Origin: Bifidobacteriaceae bacterium
GTDB lineage: Bacteria > Actinomycetota > Actinomycetes > Actinomycetales > WQXJ01
Direction of reading: 5' to 3'
Length of the DNA stretch: 5,605 nucleotides
Assembly: GCA_031258055.1 (NCBI GenBank)
Contig: JAIRNM010000136.1
Span: 1 to 5,605 of the forward strand
Position numbers and translations under genes: made by a program. Below are positions 1 to 4,639 of the stretch, one piece after another; positions within the stretch are counted from its first letter, which is position 1, and each line of letters begins with the position of its first letter. The notes beneath the pieces were generated by a model. That model was not told the DNA's origin. It searched no databases and worked only from the letters and a program-made list of their open reading frames with translations.

Positions 1-3
1 ACC

Positions 4-35
4 GCCTTGCAAACCAACACGTTCACACGCAAGGC
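4..35. repeat. 7-bp inverted repeat at the left edge
   Basis: GCCTTGC at 4-10 is the exact complement of GCAAGGC at 29-35, with an 18-base loop. It sits beyond the end of the peptide gene on the minus strand, so it could fold in the operon transcript. There is no U-tract after it, and a 7-bp match may be chance. Confidence 0.3.
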
Positions 36-45
36 CAACTCAGCG

Positions 46-106
46 ACCCCAAAAACCAAACCACCAACACCATTCCCCAATCAACATCACCAACCTAAAC
101 AACTTT
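46..106. other. G-free, A/C-rich stretch downstream of the peptide gene
   Basis: The plus strand has no G at all over 61 bases and is mostly A and C with a few T, in sharp contrast to the GC-rich surroundings. On the minus strand (the sense of the peptide operon) it is C-free and U/G-rich, so the transcript would be unstructured there. On a plus-strand transcript it would be C-rich and G-poor, the composition associated with Rho loading sites. All three plus-strand frames are open for 30 or more codons into this region, but none shows a start or a recognisable protein. I see no gene between positions 1 and 133. Confidence 0.5.
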
Positions 107-133
107 GCTTAAGACCCTGCCGGGGACCCTACC

Positions 134-262
134 TCAACAGTTCAGAGTGATTGAGATGGTGATGCCGCAAGGAATCGACGTGGGCGAGTCCACTGCGTCG
201 TCCATAATCACGTCATCGGTCAAAGCCGAAGCTGCGTGCTCGAAGGTGAGATTGCTAATCAT
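134..262 (-). CDS. Putative lanthipeptide-type RiPP precursor peptide (42 aa)
   Basis: A 42-residue peptide with the layout of a ribosomally made, post-translationally modified peptide. Residues 1-25 would be the leader: acidic in its second half (DD at 16-17, MDDAVD at 20-25) and without Cys. Residues 26-42 (SPTSIPCGITISITLNC) hold three Ser, four Thr and the only two Cys, the usual substrates for dehydration and thioether closure. The start is chosen by AAAGGAG ending 8 bases before the ATG. The frame stays open upstream to 442, but that extension overlaps the permease end and has no comparable ribosome site. It follows an ABC exporter operon on the same strand, as RiPP precursors often do. 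The core loosely resembles SapB/AmfS-like class III cores in its Ser-x2-Ser-x2-Cys unit and CG-...-SIT-...-C tail. The class is unproven, and no modifying enzyme is in the window. Confidence 0.7.
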   Translation of the reverse strand: MISNLTFEHAASALTDDVIMDDAVDSPTSIPCGITISITLNC

Positions 263-270
263 AGTTACGT

Positions 271-277
271 CTCCTTT
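271..277 (-). promoter_or_regulatory. Strong ribosome binding site deciding the 42-aa peptide start
   Basis: On the minus strand AAAGGAG lies 8 bases before the ATG at 260-262. This is one of the best Shine-Dalgarno matches in the window and argues that the short peptide, not the 102-codon frame, is the translated product. Strong initiation fits a highly expressed precursor. Confidence 0.8.
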
Positions 278-317
278 GTAGAAGGGTCGAACGGACGTCA
301 GATGACTCCCGTTTTGC

Positions 318-340
318 GCCGCTCTTGGATGAAGCGCGGC
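318..340 (-). repeat. Small imperfect hairpin in the permease-peptide gap
   Basis: GCCGC at 318-322 pairs with GCGGC at 336-340, with an inner two-pair extension after a mismatch. It lies in the 169-base gap (263-431) between permease and peptide gene. The gap holds no other gene, and I see no convincing -35/-10 pair in it. The hairpin could trim or stabilise the downstream peptide message; this is a guess. Confidence 0.2.
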
Positions 341-395
341 ATTCGAGGCGGCACCGGGCCGCCCCGAGTCATTGATAAGTCGAGGTGATCGCGAT

Positions 396-407
396 TCGAG
401 CGCTCGA
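396..407. repeat. 12-bp perfect palindrome TCGAGCGCTCGA
   Basis: A perfect 12-bp palindrome just past the end of the permease gene, in the gap before the peptide gene. It could be a protein site or a short hairpin, but palindromes rich in CG and GC arise easily in GC-rich DNA. Confidence 0.25.
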
Positions 408-431
408 TTGGCTCCATAGGCGAGGGCCTCT

Positions 432-1262
432 TCAGCGGACATACCAGCGGAAACTGCGGCGGGCGATTATGACGGAGGCCACAGACCAGGCCAGGACGAC
501 CAGGACTGGCTTGACGGAGCGACTGAGCGTTTCCCAGAAGCTGAAGTCGGCCCACCCCAGATGAATCATGTCCGAGACCACGGCGATAGGCGTGAAGGCG
601 ACCAAGTCGGAGACGGGCCCTTCCGGGAGGATGCCCCTGATATTAGTCATTCCGACCCCGGCCAGCAGAACTACTGGCAGCGAAGTGATCTGGGCGGATT
701 CCGCGTCCTTCGTAAACCCGCTGGTGACGAACCCCAGGGCGGCGAACACCGTCACGCCCCCAAACAGGGCCGCCAAGACGAGTGGGAAGAAGGAGGGGTG
801 CGGCCCGCCGAACACTTCGACCAGGACAAGGGTTAGCAGGAAAGAGCCGACCGCCAGCGCGAAAGCTGGCGCACAGATCGCGGTCACGACTTGGATATCT
901 GCGGCTTCGCCCGTGCGCAGCCTCTTGAGTACTCCCTCGTTGCGGCGAGTGGTCGCTGTCGAGACGATGGTGTAGAAGACCACGAATACGAGCGCGTACA
1001 TAAGGAAGGCTTCGACGCTGAGCGCCACCGCTACCGACGTGAGCGCTCCGTGCGACCTCTCAATGGCGAGGAGTGCGGCAGGTATCGCCAAGGGCAGTGC
1101 CGTCCCCATGACCAGTAGCGTTTTGTTGCGGGAGAACTGGCGCAGTTCGGCGGCGGCCAGGCTGCGTAACCGGGGCGGTCGCCTCGGGGAGCGCGGATCT
1201 GTCGACCGTTGAGGGGGAGCGGTGGCTCGAGGCACTGGATTGGTTGAGTCGGGCCGACTCAT
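432..1262 (-). CDS. ABC-2 type transporter permease (276 aa)
   Basis: Membrane half of an ABC exporter, working with the ATPase encoded just upstream. After a basic, Pro/Arg-rich cytoplasmic N-terminus of about 47 residues come six hydrophobic segments, near residues 49-67, 76-101, 122-150, 157-182, 190-206 and 251-267. A cytoplasmic loop containing RRNEGVLKRLR (106-116) lies between segments 2 and 3; the EG-LKRL pattern is typical of ABC-2 permeases, where it contacts the nucleotide-binding subunit. The length suits DrrB-like and lantibiotic-immunity type permeases. The ATG overlaps the ATPase stop as ATGA, and GGGAG stands six bases before it, so translation is coupled. The context suggests export of, or self-protection against, the small peptide encoded downstream. 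The substrate cannot be read from the sequence; an antibiotic or lipid efflux role is the alternative. Confidence 0.88.
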   Translation of the reverse strand: MSRPDSTNPVPRATAPPQRSTDPRSPRRPPRLRSLAAAELRQFSRNKTLLVMGTALPLAIPAALLAIERSHGALTSVAVALSVEAFLMYALVFVVFYTIVSTATTRRNEGVLKRLRTGEAADIQVVTAICAPAFALAVGSFLLTLVLVEVFGGPHPSFFPLVLAALFGGVTVFAALGFVTSGFTKDAESAQITSLPVVLLAGVGMTNIRGILPEGPVSDLVAFTPIAVVSDMIHLGWADFSFWETLSRSVKPVLVVLAWSVASVIIARRSFRWYVR

Positions 1263-2221
1263 GAGGTTCTCCCGGAAGCGAGGGCTGACTGGACGGCGGC
1301 TCCCGACTGTTCAACTTGGTCCACCAAGGAGAAGTAGGCCGCGTCAAGCGATGGCCGCACCGCCTGCAGCGACCGCAGGTCAAGTCCATTCTCCCCAGCC
1401 CAGTGCAACAGAACTCTCAGGTCCGACTGAACGTCCGCGGTGCGGATGGTGCACTGTCGAGCATCGGTCAACAGGGACTTCGCCCGCAGGCGGTCCGGCA
1501 GCGTGGACCAAGTCGCGGGAGAACACTCGAACGAAATAATCGAAGGCTGGGCCTTGACTATTTCCGTAATGGTCCCTGACAGGCGGACGTGGCCTTGGTG
1601 CATCAGCGCGATCCGACCGCACAGCGACTCAGCCTCGTCCAGGTAATGCGTGGTCAGCAAGACAGTCACACCGTCGGAGTGCAGCCGCTCGAACAAGGAC
1701 CAAGTGCTGCGGCGGGCCTCAGGATCTAGCCCCGTAGTCGGCTCGTCCAAGAACAGGATCTTGGGGCGGCCTACTAACGCGCAGGCCAAGTCCAAACGCC
1801 GTTGTTCCCCGCCCGACAACGACCCCACGCGAGTGGCGGCGCGGTCGCCCAGTTCGACTTGCTGCAAGACCGAGTCCACAGGTGCGGGGTTCGAGCAGGT
1901 GCCGCGCCACATGGTCAATGTCTCAGCCACGGTCAACTCACGCGGCAGGCCGCCGGATTGGAGCACCATCCCGATGTGCTGACGAACCTTCTTGCGGTCT
2001 TTGACGGGGTCCACACCCATCACCGCGACACGCCCGAAATTGGGCTGGACCAATCCCTGCATAGTCTCCATCAGCGAGGTCTTGCCAGCACCGTTGGTTC
2101 CGAGTAGCCCAAAGAACTCACCCTGCTCGATCTCCAGGCTGACCGAGTCGACAGCGGTCACCCGCGAAGCGCCCGGACCGTAAAAACGGGTGACATCTTC
2201 ACATTTGATTATCGTTCCCAC
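1259..2221 (-). CDS. ABC transporter ATP-binding protein (about 320 aa)
   Basis: Nucleotide-binding subunit that powers the permease encoded next to it. Counting from the preferred start, the motifs are: Walker A GTNGAGKT at 41-48, Q-loop Gln88, signature LSGGE at 135-139, Walker B ILFLDEPT at 155-162, D-loop GLD at 164-166, and H-loop His192. A tail of about 100 residues follows, as in DrrA-like drug and peptide exporters. Two GTG codons upstream (2258-2260 and 2237-2239) would give a longer product, but the sequence between them is not domain-like. The GTG at 2219-2221 is preceded by GGAGGAAAGG and places the first beta strand (TIIKCEDVTRFYG) directly at the N-terminus, so I prefer it. It overlaps the end of the upstream small membrane protein gene by 13 bases and the permease start by 4, so the three form one operon. 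Confidence 0.93.
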   Translation of the reverse strand: MGTIIKCEDVTRFYGPGASRVTAVDSVSLEIEQGEFFGLLGTNGAGKTSLMETMQGLVQPNFGRVAVMGVDPVKDRKKVRQHIGMVLQSGGLPRELTVAETLTMWRGTCSNPAPVDSVLQQVELGDRAATRVGSLSGGEQRRLDLACALVGRPKILFLDEPTTGLDPEARRSTWSLFERLHSDGVTVLLTTHYLDEAESLCGRIALMHQGHVRLSGTITEIVKAQPSIISFECSPATWSTLPDRLRAKSLLTDARQCTIRTADVQSDLRVLLHWAGENGLDLRSLQAVRPSLDAAYFSLVDQVEQSGAAVQSALASGRTS

Positions 2222-2460
2222 CGTGCGCCTTTCCTCCACCGTCGCACGCCGATAACCCACCGCGTCGCCATGTATATGCCAACCAACGCGGTTACCGCCA
2301 GTGTCTTCGTGTTGGCACCGAGGCGGTACAAGATGGCGCCGAACACCACCGCCACGATCAGCGTCACTATCAGTTCACGACCGGCGTTGGAGGCAGGCCC
2401 TAGGCTCGTCAGGTCACGGACCAGCGGACCCGCACCGTCGCCATGTCTGTATTCATTCAC
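2209..2460 (-). CDS. Small two-helix membrane protein of the exporter operon (83 aa)
   Basis: I do not recognise the family. The product has a polar N-terminus of about 28 residues, two predicted membrane helices near 30-46 and 52-70 joined by a short loop, and a very basic C-terminus (VRRWRKGARWER). This suggests an inner-membrane hairpin with both ends in the cytoplasm. Its stop lies 13 bases inside the ATPase gene, so it is probably the first gene of the exporter operon and may be an accessory or immunity subunit. The start is uncertain. The frame begins at a GTG (2458-2460) whose nearest purine-rich site, GGGAGG, is 17 bases away, which is too far. A TTGACA box lies just upstream, so the real start could be further in. 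Confidence 0.55.
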   Translation of the reverse strand: MNEYRHGDGAGPLVRDLTSLGPASNAGRELIVTLIVAVVFGAILYRLGANTKTLAVTALVGIYMATRWVIGVRRWRKGARWER

Positions 2461-2476
2461 ACAACCACTGTGTCAA
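2451..2476 (-). promoter_or_regulatory. Possible promoter (TTGACA box) of the exporter operon
   Basis: A perfect -35 hexamer TTGACA lies on the minus strand at 2476-2471. At a spacing of 16-18 the downstream hexamer is only GAATAC/AATACA/ATACAG, a weak -10. If used, transcription would begin inside or after the proposed GTG start of the 83-aa protein. A second weak option is TAACAT further upstream, whose start point would fall at the edge of the 18-bp palindrome. Confidence 0.25.
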
Positions 2477-2538
2477 GCCTCCCGCCCACCCGGTAGTGCG
2501 GTCTGTAATCAGTTCCCTGTGCCTTCCGCCCGGTCTCG

Positions 2539-2556
2539 CCGTGACATATGTCACGG
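2539..2556. promoter_or_regulatory. 18-bp perfect palindrome, candidate operator
   Basis: CCGTGACATATGTCACGG is an uninterrupted 18-bp palindrome with an AT core, typical of a dimeric repressor or response-regulator site. It is 79 bases upstream of the proposed start of the exporter operon and about 60 bases upstream of the TTGACA box. An outer inverted repeat, GTTCCC at 2512-2517 with GGGAAC at 2555-2560, partly overlaps it. The only gene it can plausibly control on either side is the leftward exporter/peptide operon. The regulator is not in the window. Confidence 0.55.
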
Positions 2557-2790
2557 GAACAACGATGTTAGAGATGCCAACACCGCGAGAAGCAGCGGAT
2601 TGAATCAAGACGGTGGCTAGGAACACCGTACTGAACGACAGCCCAGACGATCCGCGGCGGTTGGGATGACCTCGCGCAGGCCTTGGGTGACTACTGCCCG
2701 GTTGCGTTAGGCCCGCACCACGGCGGCGTCCTAAGCGTCAACCGCACTTATACCGCGCGGAGCGAAGCGCAGTCGCGGCGGGGGGACGGG

Positions 2791-2809
2791 GCCTGCGGGC
2801 GCTACAGGC
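2791..2809 (-). terminator. Weak hairpin after the 104-aa gene
   Basis: GCCTG (2791-2795) pairs with CAGGC (2805-2809) around a 9-base loop, shortly past the stop of the leftward 104-aa gene. There is no clear U-tract, so this is only a possible terminator. Confidence 0.2.
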
Positions 2810-2820
2810 ACCTGGAAACC

Positions 2821-3135
2821 CTATTCTGGGAGGACGCCTGCGGTCACTAGAAGGCCGCGCCCAATACTGATGGCGACGATGACGCCGTCACAAATGCCGT
2901 TCATGATCAAGGCGTTCCGGCGGTGACGCTGGAAATCCGCCTCGTCCAGCGAGCGCTGGGCTTTCGACACCTGACTGAGCGCGAAAAGAGGCACGACGGT
3001 CGGCGCGAGCAGGCAACAGTTCACGATGCTCCAAGCCCGCAATCCCTTGACCCGATCCCAGAAGGGATAGGCCGCCACTATTGGAGCCGACCCGACCAAC
3101 AGGCCGCCAAAGCGCTCCGGGGCAGCAGTCCCCAA
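2821..3135 (-). CDS. Small hypothetical membrane protein (104 aa, TTG start)
   Basis: I do not recognise the family. The frame shows three hydrophobic stretches, near residues 10-24, 36-54 and 78-98. Between the second and third is a charged linker rich in Arg, Asp, Glu and Lys (SKAQRSLDEADFQRHRR). Most codons end in G or C, as expected for a real gene here. The only start codon near the N-terminus is TTG at 3133-3135, with no ribosome binding site. The frame stays open upstream to a stop near 3190, just inside the divergent antitoxin gene, so the N-terminus may have been lost or may be mis-set. It is divergent from the HTH-MNT gene, with 50 bases between the two starts. It could be a real short membrane protein or a truncated remnant. 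Confidence 0.4.
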   Translation of the reverse strand: MGTAAPERFGGLLVGSAPIVAAYPFWDRVKGLRAWSIVNCCLLAPTVVPLFALSQVSKAQRSLDEADFQRHRRNALIMNGICDGVIVAISIGRGLLVTAGVLPE

Positions 3136-3164
3136 TGGTCTAGGGCGCCAAAATGCGGCGACCT

Positions 3165-3179
3165 TATCAATGATAGGAT
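3165..3179 (+). promoter_or_regulatory. Promoter and likely autoregulatory operator of the antitoxin-toxin operon
   Basis: TATCA-A-TGATA (3165-3175) is an 11-base inverted repeat that overlaps the hexamer TAGGAT (3174-3179), a TANNNT-type actinobacterial -10. The GTG start at 3186 is only six bases downstream of TAGGAT, which fits a leaderless transcript. Alternatively, the AGGA within it may serve as the ribosome site. An XRE protein made from this gene could bind the repeat and shut off its own promoter. Confidence 0.45.
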
Positions 3180-3185
3180 CGGCCG

Positions 3186-3623
3186 GTGGTCAGTTTGAGG
3201 GAGGCAAGGCAAGCGGCCGGACTCTCGCAATCCGAGTTGGCCGAACTCTCTGGCGTGGCGGCGCCCAATATCTCGGCCTACGAATCCGGGCGGCGCCGGG
3301 CGTCGGCCGCCATGCGGGACCGCCTCTTCGGCGCCATGACCAAGCCGTCCGAGCGCTTGCGCACACATCGCACCCAGGTGTGCGAACTGATCGCGCAGCA
3401 CGGCGCAATGGCGCCCCGGGTCTTCGGTTCGGTCGCGCGGGGCACGGACAGGCCCTCTAGCGACATCGACATCCTGGTGCGCGTCCCGCCGGAGGCGGCG
3501 TGGAGCTTCGGCGCTCTCAAGCCCGCCTTGGAACGTGTGCTGGGAACGCCGGTGGACTTGATCAGCGAAGGCGGCCTCAAGCCCAAGCATGACTCAATCC
3601 TTCGCGAGGCTGTGCCGCTGTGA
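3186..3623 (+). CDS. HTH (XRE) - MNT nucleotidyltransferase fusion antitoxin (145 aa)
   Basis: This protein joins two domains. Residues 3-40 (LREARQAAGLSQSELAELSG onward, ending AYESGRR) form an XRE/Cro-type helix-turn-helix. Residues 62-145 form a minimal nucleotidyltransferase with the GSx10DxD signature: Gly81-Ser82, Asp93 and Asp95, plus a third acidic residue, Asp124, in PVDLI. Proteins of the MntA type pair with HEPN toxins; the studied MntA neutralises HepT by adding AMP groups to a Tyr in the toxin's RX4HXY motif. The intact acidic triad here suggests an active enzyme. The GTG start gives a standard XRE N-terminus. The stop overlaps the HEPN gene as GTGA. The HTH domain implies that the antitoxin also represses the operon. 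The gene name mntA would be reasonable by role, but the fused HTH makes it distinct. Confidence 0.88.
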   Translation: MVSLREARQAAGLSQSELAELSGVAAPNISAYESGRRRASAAMRDRLFGAMTKPSERLRTHRTQVCELIAQHGAMAPRVFGSVARGTDRPSSDIDILVRVPPEAAWSFGALKPALERVLGTPVDLISEGGLKPKHDSILREAVPL

Positions 3624-3955
3624 ACCAGCGGGCTCGCCAGGCGCTAGCGGACCTGCTCGACCACGCGGCCGCGGCGGCACGCTTGATCGGCCGCGGCCGA
3701 CCCGCCTATCAGGCCGACGAGATGCTGCGTTACGCTGCCGAGGATTTGATTATCCGCTTGGGAGAGGCAGCACGGCGGGCGCAGCAGGCCGACCCCTCGG
3801 CCGCCGACGCACACCCCGAGCTTGAGTTGCGTCAGTTGAACGACTCCCGCAACGTCCTCGCCCATGGGTACGACATCGTAGACGCGGACATCGTCTGGGA
3901 AATCCTGGCCCGCGACATTCCGCGGGTAGCCGCCGCGGTGAAGGCCCTGCTCTAG
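3620..3955 (+). CDS. hepT: HEPN-domain (HepT/DUF86-like) toxin (111 aa)
   Basis: All-helical HEPN protein of the size of HepT toxins. The diagnostic RX4HXY motif is complete: Arg77, His82 and Tyr84 within SRNVLAHGYD. The upstream helix with EMLRYAAEDLIIRLGEA (34-50) matches the family's usual pattern. HEPN toxins of this type act as RNases, and the Tyr of the motif is the residue modified by the MNT antitoxin in the characterised pair. The GTG start lies inside the antitoxin stop (GTGA), so the two are translationally coupled in the order antitoxin then toxin. No independent ribosome site is visible. The gene ends four bases into the convergent ParE-like frame. I see no missing key residue, so the module is likely functional. 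Confidence 0.88.
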   Translation: MNQRARQALADLLDHAAAAARLIGRGRPAYQADEMLRYAAEDLIIRLGEAARRAQQADPSAADAHPELELRQLNDSRNVLAHGYDIVDADIVWEILARDIPRVAAAVKALL

Positions 3956-4503
3956 CCTAATGAGTCGCCTGAAGCGCGTGACTCCGAAGGCGACCCACGG
4001 CCACCGCTCACGGCCCCGCCGCCGGAGTGACCGGCCAGGTGGTTCAGTCCGCTGCGGAGCGTGGCGCCCACGCCCCGCACATGGTGTTGACGGCGGCCGT
4101 TTACGGCCATCAGATCCGAGCCGTCACCCGGACCTGACTGCTTGGCGTTGCCGGGGATCTCGCCGGGGCTGGTCCTAGGCCGGGCGCCGCTGTCTAACAG
4201 CTGACGCGTTGTCGCGCATTGGGCAGGCGGATCGTCAATTGCCGCCCAGATGGAGGCGTCTCTCGCGACATTATGGGTCATACCAACTATGACAACCGCG
4301 TGACGGGGCTCATCGACCCGGTACCAGATTAGGTACGGGAAACGAAGCACTCCGACCCGCCGATACCCTACAACAGGGTGGTGGAAGTACCGTGACGGCA
4401 TCGTGCTCAGGTTCCCGACCACCGCCTTGACCTGCTCGGTCAGGGACTTCCGCAGAGCGGGGTCAATCTGGCCGTAGTGATCACGGTATCGGTGCCGCGT
4501 CAC
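3952..4503 (-). CDS. ParE/RelE-family toxin-like frame, probably degenerate (183 aa)
   Basis: Residues 10-90 look like a ParE/RelE toxin. There is a helix (DPALRKSLTEQVKAVVGNLS), then the hallmark strand pair GYRRVGVLRFPYLIWYRVD (46-64), then a strand VVIVGMTHN and a final RDASIW. Family members are usually 90-105 residues. Here the start GTG leaves the N-terminal strand and part of helix 1 short by perhaps 15-20 residues. The frame then runs about 80-90 residues past the normal end through Gly/Ser/Arg-rich sequence with no visible domain, stopping inside the end of the convergent hepT gene. The GTG overlaps the stop of a short upstream frame as GTGA, the usual antitoxin-toxin arrangement. 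I infer an eroded toxin gene. A naturally divergent toxin with an extended tail is possible. Confidence 0.55.
   Translation of the reverse strand: MTRHRYRDHYGQIDPALRKSLTEQVKAVVGNLSTMPSRYFHHPVVGYRRVGVLRFPYLIWYRVDEPRHAVVIVGMTHNVARDASIWAAIDDPPAQCATTRQLLDSGARPRTSPGEIPGNAKQSGPGDGSDLMAVNGRRQHHVRGVGATLRSGLNHLAGHSGGGAVSGGRGSPSESRASGDSLG
3964..3994 (+). terminator. Hairpin just after the HEPN toxin gene
   Basis: GTCGCCT (3964-3970) pairs exactly with AGGCGAC (3988-3994), loop 17 bases, starting 8 bases past the hepT stop. There is no T-run after it. It could still end or protect the operon transcript, as U-poor hairpins do in GC-rich bacteria. Confidence 0.3.
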
Positions 4504-4589
4504 TGAAACGCCTCGCCGGATTCTCTGGCCTGGGCCGTCTCGTCACGGGGCGTGTCCTCCGAATCTGGGATGATGCCGCAGCTGGCCAA
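4500..4589 (-). pseudogene. Possible antitoxin remnant upstream of the ParE-like frame
   Basis: A frame open from 4613 down to a TGA at 4500-4502 encodes at most 37 codons, or 29 residues from a TTG at 4587-4589. The last residues are acidic and polar (RDETAQARESGEAFQ), like the toxin-binding tail of an antitoxin. Nearly all codons end in G or C. Its stop overlaps the ParE-like start as GTGA, the coupling expected of an antitoxin gene. An in-frame stop just upstream and the end of the pentapeptide gene at 4640 leave no room for a DNA-binding domain. I do not recognise the family. Confidence 0.3.
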
Positions 4590-4639
4590 ACGCCAGGCCG
4601 CCTCGGGAGCGGGTCACGGCGGGTTGCGCGCCGACGCGG

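Larger units (their letters stand above)
2461..2820. other. 360-base stretch without a confident gene
   Basis: This is the gap between the exporter operon (leaving leftwards) and the end of the 104-aa gene. It holds the TTGACA box, the 18-bp palindrome at 2539-2556 and a small GC-rich hairpin at 2791-2809. A plus-strand frame is open from 2635 to 2847 (71 codons, about four fifths ending in G or C) but has no start other than an inner TTG. It could be a gene remnant. I recognise nothing in it. Confidence 0.5.

Noticed and set aside
1..150. Plus-strand open frame from the left edge to a TGA at 148-150 as the end of a gene
   Set aside because: The Pro/Thr/Gln-rich translation comes from the A/C-rich composition, and other frames are open too. 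There is no codon bias supporting one frame.
263..442. N-terminal extension of the 42-residue peptide to 102 residues
   Set aside because: The extension overlaps the permease end, has no good ribosome site, and encodes no leader-like sequence; the inner ATG has AAAGGAG at ideal spacing.
568..975. Plus-strand open frames across the permease and ATPase region
   Set aside because: They are antisense shadows of well-supported minus-strand genes with clear ABC motifs and give no recognisable protein.
3078..3590. 170-codon minus-strand frame opposite the antitoxin gene
   Set aside because: It is antisense to the HTH-MNT gene, whose motifs are complete; the translated product is Arg/Gly/Ala-rich with no domain.
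4095..4108. GGCCGT-TT-ACGGCC hairpin as a terminator
   Set aside because: The stem is good but no U-tract follows on either strand, and it sits in the tail of the ParE-like frame; too weak to call.
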